DNA of 64,000 bases from UBA6623 sp965238125. Lineage in GTDB: Bacteria; Acidobacteriota; Terriglobia; Bryobacterales; UBA6623. The stretch is from contig OZ250179.1 in the NCBI GenBank assembly GCA_965238125.1, positions 3,038,001-3,102,000 of the forward strand, read 5' to 3'. Shown here one piece after another: positions 1 through 9,181 of this stretch. Position numbers and translations under genes: made by a program. The notes beneath the pieces are model-generated. The model was not told where the DNA came from. It was given only the letters and a program-made list of their open reading frames with translations, and searched no databases. The stretch's first letter is position 1. Every line of letters starts with the position of its first letter.

Positions 1-142
1 AGTCCGATCTATTGGTAGCAGTTGTGAGTCTCCGGGTAGCTCGAAATTTGAAGTTTCAGGTCAGCCTGAAATGGGCAGGCCTGGAGACCTGCCCCACTGG
101 GAACCGGCGCCGTTGGATGTCAATGAGAAGATCGAGAGACAA

Positions 143-195
143 GCTGAGAGCTTGTCTCAACTGTGGGCTAGGACCGGCAAGAGTGCCGGTCGCTA
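143..195. repeat. Dispersed hairpin repeat R3, copy a
   Basis: A 53-bp stretch that recurs at 33207-33259. Both copies begin GCTGAGAG, share an AACTG core and end in an identical 24-bp block whose centre is ACCGGCaagagtGCCGGT, a perfect 6-bp stem with a 6-nt loop. The copy here lies just upstream of the first gene. No transposase or target duplication was seen next to it. Confidence 0.7.
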
Positions 196-234
196 CTTGG
201 ATGTTTAGTGCCCTCCACTACAATAAGTCGTCTG

Positions 235-1149
235 ATGGCCTCGAACCGCAATCGCCGCTGGATCTGGGCGGTTTTCTTCGTGACGGTATTTCCTGTTGCC
301 GTCGTCCATTTCTCCTGCGTGGCGGTGCTCGGACCCGGCAGTTGGGGTTCGGGCGTAGAGGAGAAAGAACCCCTCATGGAACCGGCTCGGGGGCGGCCTG
401 ACCTGGCCCCCTACGTCGAGCAATGGGAGGCCGCCCGTAACGCCGGGCAAACCGCCGAGGTTTCCCCGGCCTGGGCCGTCGAGTCGCTCGGGGTCCGCGC
501 GGGTGATATCGTTTGGGCCGATCGCTTCGAGGGAACCGGCCAAAGTGTCTTACTGACGGCGGGCGGCGGGAATTGGACCGAACAGCAACGGCTCTATCTG
601 TCGACGGGCCCGGAGGCGGAGCTTCGAGAGGTCGAGATTCCAGCTGAAATGATCCTGCGGCGCCCGACCCTTTTGAAGAGCGGAGGTCAAACGCAGCTGA
701 TCGTCGGCCGTTGGAATAGCTGGGCCGTTTCGCCGACCCAAAAGCTGAGCCGCTATCGAAAGAGTTGGTTCGACCCGACACTGAGGCCCGAGCACTCTCT
801 CTTTGCATACGACGAAGAAACGGGCGCCTTCGAAATGCTCGGTCCCGGCGGCGGCCTCAAGCCCTCGCCGGACCGCACCAAGGCCGTGATCGTGCGCTCC
901 GGCGCGCTGGGGACCACGCTCCACAGCCTGCACGTCTGGGAACCCGGTTCCGGGGCAATGGAAACCATTGCTTCGCTTAGCGAAGCCGATCCGGGTTCGG
1001 GGCGTTCGTTTGATTACGGATGGTCGACGGATTCGAAAGCAGTCTTCATTTGGGGTTCGGCGGGAGGGTTCCGAGCCCGCGCCCAAGACCGTCGCGAACT
1101 GCAATGGATCTACATGGCGGCGGAAAAGAAGGTCTTTTCGATCGACTGA
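235..1149 (+). CDS. Hypothetical exported or membrane-anchored protein, propeller-like
   Basis: A 304-residue protein that I do not recognise. The chosen ATG is followed by a basic N-terminus (residues 2-8) and a hydrophobic segment at about residues 9-27 ending in cysteine, consistent with a signal anchor or possibly a lipoprotein signal. The body has loosely repeated beta-strand-like units (for example DRFEGTGQSVLLTAGG and FAYDEETGAFEMLGPGGG), which resemble WD40/TolB-type blades, but no family can be assigned. An upstream GTG at 208 is in frame but would add residues encoded next to the R3 hairpin, so the ATG at 235 is preferred. It stands alone, facing a convergent gene 40 bp downstream. 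Confidence 0.6.
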   Translation: MASNRNRRWIWAVFFVTVFPVAVVHFSCVAVLGPGSWGSGVEEKEPLMEPARGRPDLAPYVEQWEAARNAGQTAEVSPAWAVESLGVRAGDIVWADRFEGTGQSVLLTAGGGNWTEQQRLYLSTGPEAELREVEIPAEMILRRPTLLKSGGQTQLIVGRWNSWAVSPTQKLSRYRKSWFDPTLRPEHSLFAYDEETGAFEMLGPGGGLKPSPDRTKAVIVRSGALGTTLHSLHVWEPGSGAMETIASLSEADPGSGRSFDYGWSTDSKAVFIWGSAGGFRARAQDRRELQWIYMAAEKKVFSID

Positions 1150-1189
1150 GGGTCGCGCCGCTTGCCGTTACAAATGAACTACGCCTGAA

Positions 1190-2329
1190 CTATCCTTGAA
1201 CGGTCGCCGCGGTGAAGCTAAGCAAATCGCCGTCCTCGCGGGCCAACTCTCGCAGTCTGTCGTAATTCCCCGCCATATCGCAGAGCTGTTGCGGATTGGG
1301 GCAATTCAGGTACACCGGGTCGCTGTCTTTCAGATGGCGCCGGTAGACGTCGACCGCGTCGTCAAATCGCTCGAGCCGCGCGAACAACTTCACGAGCGTC
1401 TGCGCCGGCGCGGTGCCGACCTCATAGGGATCACTGGCGTCCACCTTGCCTCGAAAATGCTTCACGGCGGCCTCGACGTCTTCGCCGAGAACCGCGCGGA
1501 GATAAATTTCGTGGTCCTCGAAGACGCTGTCAAAGGGTGGTTGGCCGGCGTATTGGAACATTTCGGAAAGCCGCTTGCCGTAGTCGCACAGTTCGATCAC
1601 GAGCCGCAGGGTTTCCTGGTCGCGCCACTCGACGCTGTATTGCACGATCGAACCGACGTGCGAGGTGTCGATGTAGTAGTTCGCGCCCTCGAAAAGCCAA
1701 TCACGGCCCTCAATCAACTCGGAAACGCTGTCGGTTTCGGGGACTTTGCCTTCTTGACGCTCGATCGCGCGGCGTAGATTGTCGCGTAGTTCGCCGTGGA
1801 CCGTTTCGGTCAGCAAGCGGGCTGACTCGGTAAGCCCTTCCGGACCCGGGTATTGCGCGAAATACGTGATCGCCCGGCAGGTCCCAAAGTTTTCGAGCAG
1901 CAACTCGAAGCCCTTGCGAGGATGCACGCGCTCGTTGTAGGCGATTTCAATCACGCCCTCTTGGTCGTCGCCGGGCTCGAGCCGGTTGATAGCCTGGTGA
2001 ATCGGCTCAGCTTCCCCGACGGCTCGGTAGTACGGCCAAGCGAGCGCGATGTTTCCTTGGGCCAGGAAAAGACCGCCGACTTCACGCGCCGCCTCGACCG
2101 AGCCGGCGTCGTAGGCCTTTTGCTTTTCGTCGGAAAGGTCGTTCAGGGGGCCGTTGGGCAGCAGAGGCAGATCCAACTCATGACGCTTCTTCATCAGCAG
2201 CGCCTCGAACAATTGGGGGTACTTTTGCTCGGACCGGAACTTCTCGATCAACAAGTCGAAGCAAGCCCCGGAACCCTGTTCGGCCAGGGACTGTTCAATT
2301 TGGGCAAAAGTTTCGTCGGCGTTCATCAC
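1190..2329 (-). CDS. Hypothetical cytoplasmic helical-repeat protein
   Basis: A 379-residue acidic protein without signal peptide or membrane segment. Helical, TPR-like stretches are visible (for example LFLAQGNIALAWPYYRAVG near residue 90 and ARLERFDDAVDVYRRHLK near residue 325), so it is probably an alpha-solenoid scaffold. No catalytic motif is evident. The ATG at 2329 is doubled (Met-Met), so the start could be one codon later. It is convergent with the gene at 235-1149 and divergent from the sulfatase at 2577; the 247-bp spacer to the sulfatase contains no recognisable gene. Confidence 0.65.
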   Translation of the reverse strand: MMNADETFAQIEQSLAEQGSGACFDLLIEKFRSEQKYPQLFEALLMKKRHELDLPLLPNGPLNDLSDEKQKAYDAGSVEAAREVGGLFLAQGNIALAWPYYRAVGEAEPIHQAINRLEPGDDQEGVIEIAYNERVHPRKGFELLLENFGTCRAITYFAQYPGPEGLTESARLLTETVHGELRDNLRRAIERQEGKVPETDSVSELIEGRDWLFEGANYYIDTSHVGSIVQYSVEWRDQETLRLVIELCDYGKRLSEMFQYAGQPPFDSVFEDHEIYLRAVLGEDVEAAVKHFRGKVDASDPYEVGTAPAQTLVKLFARLERFDDAVDVYRRHLKDSDPVYLNCPNPQQLCDMAGNYDRLRELAREDGDLLSFTAATVQG

Positions 2330-2576
2330 GATCGGCGGGAGTGCTTCCCAGCCCTCTGTCGTCGGCTGTCTGTATCTAAACGTAGTATGTCACGTCGCCG
2401 GCGGAGAACGGTCGGGTGGATAGCCGGATGCGGAGGCGGTCGAAAATTTGCGAAAGGGCCGCCGGGGGACTTCGTTCGGCCGAGAGGGCCGAGAGGCCGC
2501 TGGTGTACCCGTCACCATCATTGCGCTACGCTGAAGAGAGTCGCGAGATCCCTCGGCGGACTCTCGCGGTTGGGTT

Positions 2577-4142
2577 ATGGTTTCGCACTCCCGCCGAGCA
2601 TTTCTAGGGAAGAGTTTCCAGACGGCCGGCGCGGCGGCATTGGGCGGAGGTGCGCCCGCTGTCTTTGGCGCTCGAAAACCGAAACCGCCGCTCTGGAACG
2701 TTCTGTTCATCGGCGTCGATGATCTGCGTCCCGATCTCGGCTGTTACGGAAACAGGCGCGTTCACACGCCGAATATCGACCACCTGGCGGCCGATGGGCT
2801 GACCTTCACGCGGGCCTATTGCCAACAAGCTGTTTGCAGTCCCTCGCGTACGTCGCTGATGACCGGGCGGCGGCCCGATACAACGCGCGTCTATGACCTG
2901 GAAACCCACTTCCGGCGTTACCTGCCGGGCGCGAGGACCTTGCCCGAGCAGTTCAGGCGTGCCGGTTACGCTTCGACAGCATTTGGGAAGGTCTTCCACA
3001 AACCGCGGCTCGATGATTTTCCCTCCTGGAGCATTCCCTCTTGGATGCCCGACAGTGAGCCGTGGAACAGCGAGGCGAACAACTCATCCGCTCGCAAGAA
3101 ATGGGACGAACTGCGCGCCGCCCACTGGATTTCCCGCGAGGACGTCTACTACGACCCCGCCAAGCGGCAGCCGCGGTCGGCGGGTTCGGGATGGGACATG
3201 CCCAGTTGGGAGTCCCGCGATGTCGCTGACGAATCCCTGCCCGACGGCCAAATCGCCGACGCGGCCATCGCGGCACTGAACCAGTTGCGCAATCAGCGCT
3301 TTTTCATCGGCGCGGGCTTCTTGAAGCCCCATCTTCCCTTCGTCGCCCCGAAAAAGTATTACGATCTCTACCCGGCCAACAAGATCGATTTGACGGAAAA
3401 CACGGCTTGGCCGCATAGTGTTCCGCTGTTCGCGCTGCACGATTCCAACGAGTTGCGCGGATATAGCGACATCCCGGGCGAGGGGCCCATTCCGGAAGAG
3501 AAAGCCCGCGAGCTGATACGCGGCTATTACGCGTCGATCAGCTACGTGGACGCCCAAATCGGCCGACTCATCGACGCCCTCGACCGGCAGGGCTTGCGCG
3601 AGAACACAGTCGTCGTGTTGTGGGGCGATCACGGTTATCACCTTGGCGAACACGGCCTTTGGAATAAGCACACGAACTTCGAGGCAGCCACCCGATCGCC
3701 TCTGATCGTGAGCGTGCCGGGTCAACGCAATGCGGGACGCAAGACCGGAGCCTTATCGGAGTTTGTCGATATCTATCCCTCGCTGTGCGAGCTCTGCGGC
3801 GTGTCACGCCCGCCGGGGCTGGAGGGATCGAGCTTCGTGCCGCTGCTTGAAGATCCCGAACGGCTTTGGAAGCGAGCGGTTTTCAGCCAGTATCCGAGAG
3901 AGATTCCGGGCGTCGGCCCCGGCATGGGACATTCGATGCGCACGCAACGCTATCGCTTGACCGAGTGGCGGGCTTTCGACACGAACTTCCTGACGTCGGA
4001 GCTTTACGATTACGAGCTCGACCCCGACGAGACACGTAATGTCGCCAACCATCCCTCGAACATCAGTTTGGTGAACGGGCTTTCGGGGATGTTAAACGAA
4101 GGCTGGCGATCGTCGCTGCCGCCGATTGACGGGCCGGTATAG
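2577..4142 (+). CDS. Tat-exported sulfatase (iduronate-2-sulfatase-like)
   Basis: A 521-residue arylsulfatase-family enzyme that would hydrolyse sulfate esters, probably on sulfated polysaccharides. The N-terminus carries a twin-arginine signal (SRRAFLG at 5-11, then a hydrophobic stretch). The metal-binding DD pair follows at residues 48-49, and the formylglycine site CSPSR starts at Cys87, so it needs a formylglycine-generating enzyme, which is not in this window. Additional sulfatase motifs include GKVFHK, KPHLPF and the WGDHGYHLGEHG block. Length and order match S1-family iduronate-2-sulfatase homologues, which abound in Planctomycetota, Verrucomicrobiota and some Acidobacteriota. The substrate cannot be read from sequence. 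Confidence 0.93.
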   Translation: MVSHSRRAFLGKSFQTAGAAALGGGAPAVFGARKPKPPLWNVLFIGVDDLRPDLGCYGNRRVHTPNIDHLAADGLTFTRAYCQQAVCSPSRTSLMTGRRPDTTRVYDLETHFRRYLPGARTLPEQFRRAGYASTAFGKVFHKPRLDDFPSWSIPSWMPDSEPWNSEANNSSARKKWDELRAAHWISREDVYYDPAKRQPRSAGSGWDMPSWESRDVADESLPDGQIADAAIAALNQLRNQRFFIGAGFLKPHLPFVAPKKYYDLYPANKIDLTENTAWPHSVPLFALHDSNELRGYSDIPGEGPIPEEKARELIRGYYASISYVDAQIGRLIDALDRQGLRENTVVVLWGDHGYHLGEHGLWNKHTNFEAATRSPLIVSVPGQRNAGRKTGALSEFVDIYPSLCELCGVSRPPGLEGSSFVPLLEDPERLWKRAVFSQYPREIPGVGPGMGHSMRTQRYRLTEWRAFDTNFLTSELYDYELDPDETRNVANHPSNISLVNGLSGMLNEGWRSSLPPIDGPV

Positions 4143-4152
4143 CGAGAGTTGC

Positions 4153-5844
4153 CTACCAGCCGGCCACCTGGCCGTCTTTGCGGGGGTCGGTGCCGCCGCG
4201 CAGCACGCCCCGTTCCCAATCCACTTCAATCGCTTGGTAGCCCCCGAAACCGCCCTTGGTGCGATTGACCACATGCCCCATGCGACTCAGGCCGGTCGCG
4301 GCCTCTTCGCTGACGCCGGACTCCAGCAGGACTTCCTTCCCGCTGTTGTGGCGAAAGCGCGCGACCTCACCGGCGTCCTGGACGTTCATTCCGAAATCGA
4401 TCATGTTCAACAGGATTTGGACATGCCCCTGCGGCTGCATGTTGCCACCCATCACGCCGAATGAAAGCCAGGGCTTACCGTCTTTGTACGCCATGGCCGG
4501 AATGATCGTGTGATACGGACGCTTTCGGGGTTCGATGCGATTGGGATGCTCGGGGTCGAGCGAGAACAGCGCGCCTCGGTTTTGGAGAACAACACCGGTC
4601 CCGGGCACGACGACGCCCGAACCGAAAGCGTGGAAGGTGCTGTTGATGAACGAGACCAAGTTGCGGTCTTTGTCGACGACGGTGAGGTAGACGGTGTCGC
4701 CCGAGTCGGTGAGACGGTGCGCGGCTTCGTTGACGCCGGTTGTCACCTCGTTGGCGGCGTGGTCGGGATCGATGCGCGCGCGCTGCTTTTCGCCGTACTG
4801 TTTCGAGATGATCGTACCCACCGGCAGTTCGGCCCGTTCGGGATCGGCCAACCAGGCGTCGAGGTCGGCGAAGGCCAGTTTCTTGGCTTCGATCAGACGG
4901 TGGAGATAGGCCGCCGAGTTGTGGCCGAGGCTCTTGAGGTCGTAGCCTTCGAGGATGTTGAGCATCTCGATGGCCGCCATGCCTTGGCCGTTGGGCGGCA
5001 GCTCGAAGAGGCGATGACCGCGGTAGGTCGTGCTGATCGGTTCGACCCAATCAGAATGTTGGTAGGCCATGTCGTCTATCGTGATCGGCCAACCGAGGCT
5101 GTTGAGATGGTCGACGATCTTGGCGGCGATTTCTCCCTTGTAGAAAACCTCGCGTCCTTCGGCGGCGATCTTGCGGAACGTATCGGCGAGGGGCTTATTG
5201 ACGAAAACGTCGCCGTGTTCGGGCCGCCGGCCGTTGAGGTAGTAAGCGGCTTCGAATTCCTTGACAATTTGCTTGCCTTGGGATGTACTGTCGTCGATCG
5301 CGGGGGTTTTCCAGGTTCCGGCGATGATCTCCGAAACCGCAAAGCCTTCCTCGGCGTATTCGATCGCCGGCGCGAGGACCTGCGCGAGGCTCATCGTTCC
5401 GTGCTTTTCAAGCAGCGTCGCCCAGCCGTCGACAGCGCCGGGAACGGTCACGGAAAAGGGACCGGAGGTCGGAATACTTTTCAAACCACGGCTTTTGAAA
5501 AAGTCAATATCGGTCTTCTCGGGCGCGAATCCGCTGGCGTTGAGGCCCACGAGTTCGTCGGTTTCAGCAATGTAGGCCAGAACAAACAGATCCCCGCCCG
5601 GACCCGTCATCATCGGCTCGACGACGGCGAGCACGGCAGCCGTCGCGACGGCCGCGTCGATGGCGTTACCGCCCTGCCGCAGGATCCGCAGACCGGCTTG
5701 CGCGGCAAGCGGCTGGCTTGTGGCGACCATGCCGTTACGGGAAAGCACCGCGCTACGTCCCGAAGACGCGCGACCGAACGGACGGTCGGTGGCGAGTGCC
5801 ATCGCGCCTACTCCAAGGCTCGCCAGTAAGAGTTTGAGAATCAT
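4153..5844 (-). CDS. ggt: Gamma-glutamyltransferase / glutathione hydrolase
   Basis: A 563-residue Ntn-hydrolase proenzyme that cleaves gamma-glutamyl bonds, for example in glutathione, usually in the periplasm. The start ATG at 5844 gives a signal peptide (MILKLLLASLGVGAMALA) and has CGGAG about 5 nt upstream; an ATG 15 nt earlier is an alternative. The family N-terminus (NGMVATSQPLAAQAGLRIL, GGNAIDAAVA, MMTGPGGD) is intact. The autoprocessing site is SGDT at about residues 381-384, with Thr384 the predicted nucleophile of the small subunit. Downstream motifs RPYHTIIPAM and GVMGGNMQPQGHVQ are typical. Convergent with the sulfatase, 10 bp between stops. Confidence 0.92.
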   Translation of the reverse strand: MILKLLLASLGVGAMALATDRPFGRASSGRSAVLSRNGMVATSQPLAAQAGLRILRQGGNAIDAAVATAAVLAVVEPMMTGPGGDLFVLAYIAETDELVGLNASGFAPEKTDIDFFKSRGLKSIPTSGPFSVTVPGAVDGWATLLEKHGTMSLAQVLAPAIEYAEEGFAVSEIIAGTWKTPAIDDSTSQGKQIVKEFEAAYYLNGRRPEHGDVFVNKPLADTFRKIAAEGREVFYKGEIAAKIVDHLNSLGWPITIDDMAYQHSDWVEPISTTYRGHRLFELPPNGQGMAAIEMLNILEGYDLKSLGHNSAAYLHRLIEAKKLAFADLDAWLADPERAELPVGTIISKQYGEKQRARIDPDHAANEVTTGVNEAAHRLTDSGDTVYLTVVDKDRNLVSFINSTFHAFGSGVVVPGTGVVLQNRGALFSLDPEHPNRIEPRKRPYHTIIPAMAYKDGKPWLSFGVMGGNMQPQGHVQILLNMIDFGMNVQDAGEVARFRHNSGKEVLLESGVSEEAATGLSRMGHVVNRTKGGFGGYQAIEVDWERGVLRGGTDPRKDGQVAGW

Positions 5845-6177
5845 GGGGATCTCCGGCATGAGGATAGTTTCTATACGGTAGCAGCGGCGCGAGCGTTTTG
5901 TTGGACTGTGGCGAAAGCACAAGCGCGGCTAAGTTGTCATCGGAAATACTTATCACGCCGCTGCCGTCGGTTCGCCCGGGTTGCCATACACGACACGGGG
6001 CGCTATTTCGGGCGCGGCGCTAATTCGTTGGCTGCCCCGAAGCGGAGTCGCGGTCTCGAAGTCCACCCGTTGTGAGTGCGGCGCAACAAAGTTCTCGCCG
6101 AAACATGTTTCGCATCTCTTGTCGGGACGGGGTATCATTGGGAAAATCGGCCCGCGCCGTCGGGCGAAAATGTTGTT
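5845..6177. other. Divergent intergenic region, ggt / ECF sigma
   Basis: About 333 bp between two divergently transcribed genes. It must hold promoters for both ggt and the sigma factor, but I see no clear paired -35/-10 hexamers; TATCAT at 6132-6137 is a possible -10 for the sigma gene with no good -35. No gene, repeat or terminator was recognised. Confidence 0.4.
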
Positions 6178-6780
6178 GTGAACGATACCGCACCGGGAGA
6201 GGTTACCGTTCTGCTCAATCGCCTACAAGGCGGGGACAAGCAGGCCGAGGGAGAGCTGATTACTTGCGTTTACCGCGAACTCAAAACGCTGGCGGCGGTG
6301 TATATGAAGCGGGAGCGCTCGGATCATACCCTGCAGCCGACCGCGTTGGTCAACGAGGCCTACTTGCGGCTCACCGGGCAGAAAACGGTCGCTTGGCAAG
6401 ACCGTGCGCATTTTTTTGCCGTGGCGGCCCGCGTGATGAGAAGAATTCTGGTCGATTACGCGCGAAACCGCCTGGCCCAGAAGAGAGGGGCCGCCGCCGA
6501 CGCGATTTCGCTGGACGAGGCCTTCATTTTCACCGCGGGGAGATCGGGCGAGCTGTTGGCACTCGATGAAGCCCTCGACCGGCTCGCCGAGCAGGACCGA
6601 CGCACGCATCGAGTGATCGAATTGCGTTTCTTCGGCGGCCTCTCCGTGGAGGAGACGGCCAAAGTCCTGGAAATCTCCTCGCGCACCGTAAAGCGTGAAT
6701 GGAGTTTCGGACGAGCTTGGTTGAGGGGTGAGCTCGACCAGCGGGCGGAACAAGATGCGGACGCCGTGGGAGCAGGCTAA
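6178..6780 (+). CDS. ECF-type RNA polymerase sigma factor (TIGR02999-like)
   Basis: About 200 residues if translation begins at the GTG at 6178; the start is uncertain because no good ribosome site is visible. Region 2 is seen in the block from ELKTLAAVYMKRERSDHTLQ through NEAYLRL to MRRILVDYARNRLAQKRG, and region 4 in VIELRFFGGLSVEETAKVL and SSRTVKREW. This matches the ECF subfamily abundant in Acidobacteriota and Planctomycetota that is encoded with a Ser/Thr protein kinase. The kinase start lies 26 nt inside this gene, so the two are translationally coupled. No anti-sigma factor is present; the kinase is the likely regulatory partner. Confidence 0.88.
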   Translation: MNDTAPGEVTVLLNRLQGGDKQAEGELITCVYRELKTLAAVYMKRERSDHTLQPTALVNEAYLRLTGQKTVAWQDRAHFFAVAARVMRRILVDYARNRLAQKRGAAADAISLDEAFIFTAGRSGELLALDEALDRLAEQDRRTHRVIELRFFGGLSVEETAKVLEISSRTVKREWSFGRAWLRGELDQRAEQDADAVGAG

Positions 6781-9181
6781 AGAGATCTTCGGTAAGGCGC
6801 TGGATCGGCCACCCGCCGAGCGCGACGCGTTCGTTCAGGGGGCATGCGGAGAAGACGTCGCTCTCAAGGAAGAAGTCGGCCGCTTGCTCGAGTTGCACGC
6901 ATCGAGCGGTAGCTTCTTGGATGGTCCCGCCCTCGAACTCCGCGAAAGTTCTCCCGTCTTTGACGCTGGCGCGGTCGTTTCCGATCGCTTTCGCATCGTC
7001 CACTCCATCGGTCGCGGCGGCATGGGCCAAGTCTATGAGGCGATCGATGTCGAACTAGGCGAGGCCGTCGCGCTCAAAACCATTCGACCCGAACTTGCCG
7101 CCGACCCCGCTTGGGTACAACGCCTAAAGCGCGAGGTGCAACTGGCGCGGCGCGTCAGTCACCGCAACGTGTGCCGCATCCATGACTTCGGCATGCACCG
7201 CGGCGCCGATTCGGACTGCATCTTTCTTTCGATGGAGTTACTCAATGGGCCGACTCTGGCGCAACGCCTCAAGGCCGATAAAACCCTTTCGAGTCAAGAC
7301 GTGCTGGCGTTGGGGCGTCAAATCGCCGACGGCCTCGACGCGTTGCATGACGCCGAGATCATTCACCGTGATTTGAAACCGGCCAACGTGATACTCGTGG
7401 CCGACGAGCAGAACGAACCCCGCGCGGTCATCACGGATTTCGGCTTGGCGCGCGAACTATCCACCGACACCGTGCCCCATAGCAATCGCAGCTCGGATTT
7501 CGCGGGCACGATGGGCTACATGTCGCCGGAGCAGTTACAAGGCGGCCGTGTGACGCCGGAAAGCGATGTGTACGCCTTCGGGTTGGTGCTCTACGAGATG
7601 CTGACGGGCCATCGTTCGTTCAGCGGCAGCGGGCTCGAAGCGCGCTGGCGGTCCGCGCTGAAAACCTGCCTCCAGGTCGACCCCCAAGAGCGCTTTTCGC
7701 GCGCCGGGGACGTGATCGACGCGGTTGAATCGTTTCGCGAAAACGGCGCGAAGAGCCCACCCCTCGCGCGCCCGCCGCACCAGGGATCCGACCACCATAA
7801 AGAGTCGCAGGGACCGATCCAAGGGCTGCTCGATCGCGAACGGAGGCGGCTCCTGGCCGGTGCGGCGGCCGCCGCGGTGCTGCTGGTCTTGTGGGCTGCT
7901 TGGTTTCTCTCGTCGGGCGACTTCCGGGGTTCCGAGCTACCGGAGCGGAAACACGTCGCGGTGCTTCCTTTCGAGGTTTTCAGTCAGGACGCGCCCGTGC
8001 GGGCCCTCTCCGACGGTTTGGTGGAAACCCTTACTTCCAAGTTGACGCAATTGGAACGGTTTCGAGGGGAGCTGATGGTTGTTCCGGCGAGCGAAATCCG
8101 ATCTCGCGAGATACGTACCGTCGACGAGGCGCGGCGCATCTACGGCGCCAACCTGGTCATTACCGGGAGCGTCCAGCGATGGGGCCCGCGGCTTCAAGTT
8201 ACGGCGAATCTTGTCGACGCGGCCGGCGTTCGGCAGTTGGATGCGATCACGCTCGATGTCGAAGCCGATGAGATAGTCGCCCTTCGTGACGATCTCACTG
8301 TTCGCGTGGCCGGGATGCTTGACTTGGAGTTGACGCCGGGCGCCCGACAGGAATTGCTTTTTGGAGAAACACGACTCGCGGACGCGTACCGCGCTTATTT
8401 GGAAGGCCGCGGCTATGTACAACGCTACGATGTCGAGGGCAATATCGACAAAGCGGTACAAAGTTTCGAGTCGGCGATCGCGATCGACGAGGGCTACGCC
8501 TTGGCCTACTCAGGCTTGGCCGAGGCGTATTGGCGGAAAGCCGACGCGGTGAACGATAAAAAATGGGCCGAAAAAGTGATCGAGAACGCCGAGCGAGCCG
8601 TGGCGCTCAACGGTGATCTCGCCACGACCCGCGTCAAGCTTGGCGAAATTTACGCTGACAGCGGACGCGAACAAGACGCCGTGAGTGAGTTCGAGCAAGC
8701 CCTGAAACTCAATCCCACCGGCGCCGGCGCGCATCAAGGGTTGGGCCGCGTCCATCTGAACCTCGGCAACTTCGACGAGGCCGAGGACTCCTACCGCAAA
8801 GCGGTAGAACTGCGCCCGACCGATTCCTACAGCTACGCGGTGCTGGCTCGCTTCTATTTACGGCAGAGCCGCATCGACGAAGCCGTCACCACCATAAAAA
8901 GGGCCATCGCGCTAACGCCGGACAATGAAATCAACTACCGCAACCTCGGCGCGGCGTATATTCACAGTGGGCGCTACGAGGAAGCTCGCGCGGCGCTTGA
9001 GTCTTCGCTGCGCATTCAACCTTCCTCGGCGGCCTATAGCAGCCTCGGCGTCATTCACTACTTTCAGGGTCGTTATCGGGAAGCGGCGGCGTCTCTGGAG
9101 ATGGCGATCGAACTCCGCGCCACCAGCTTCCTCACTTGGGGCAACCTCGCGGACGCCTATCATCCCGGATTTCCACTTTAG
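6755..9181 (+). CDS. Ser/Thr protein kinase with TolB-like and TPR domains, C-terminus cut by IS1380
   Basis: An 808-residue Hanks-type kinase. The N-terminus matches the helical lead-in usual for these sigma-linked kinases (ERDAFVQGACGEDVALKEEV). The kinase domain runs from about residue 75 to 330: GRGGMGQV loop at 87-94, Lys108, HRDLKPAN at 204-211, DFG at 228-230. A membrane segment follows at about 367-385, then a FlgO/TolB-like domain (HVAVLPFEVFSQ) and TPR repeats. Native coding ends at 9163, where IS1380 copy 1 begins; the last five residues (PGFPL) are element-encoded. Related proteins continue with more TPRs after GNLADAY, so the tail is missing. The kinase domain is intact and may still function. 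Confidence 0.9.
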   Translation: MRTPWEQAKEIFGKALDRPPAERDAFVQGACGEDVALKEEVGRLLELHASSGSFLDGPALELRESSPVFDAGAVVSDRFRIVHSIGRGGMGQVYEAIDVELGEAVALKTIRPELAADPAWVQRLKREVQLARRVSHRNVCRIHDFGMHRGADSDCIFLSMELLNGPTLAQRLKADKTLSSQDVLALGRQIADGLDALHDAEIIHRDLKPANVILVADEQNEPRAVITDFGLARELSTDTVPHSNRSSDFAGTMGYMSPEQLQGGRVTPESDVYAFGLVLYEMLTGHRSFSGSGLEARWRSALKTCLQVDPQERFSRAGDVIDAVESFRENGAKSPPLARPPHQGSDHHKESQGPIQGLLDRERRRLLAGAAAAAVLLVLWAAWFLSSGDFRGSELPERKHVAVLPFEVFSQDAPVRALSDGLVETLTSKLTQLERFRGELMVVPASEIRSREIRTVDEARRIYGANLVITGSVQRWGPRLQVTANLVDAAGVRQLDAITLDVEADEIVALRDDLTVRVAGMLDLELTPGARQELLFGETRLADAYRAYLEGRGYVQRYDVEGNIDKAVQSFESAIAIDEGYALAYSGLAEAYWRKADAVNDKKWAEKVIENAERAVALNGDLATTRVKLGEIYADSGREQDAVSEFEQALKLNPTGAGAHQGLGRVHLNLGNFDEAEDSYRKAVELRPTDSYSYAVLARFYLRQSRIDEAVTTIKRAIALTPDNEINYRNLGAAYIHSGRYEEARAALESSLRIQPSSAAYSSLGVIHYFQGRYREAAASLEMAIELRATSFLTWGNLADAYHPGFPL

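Noticed and set aside
4510..5829. Long plus-strand frame opposite ggt
   Set aside because: It is antisense to a well-matched gamma-glutamyltransferase and has no family features.
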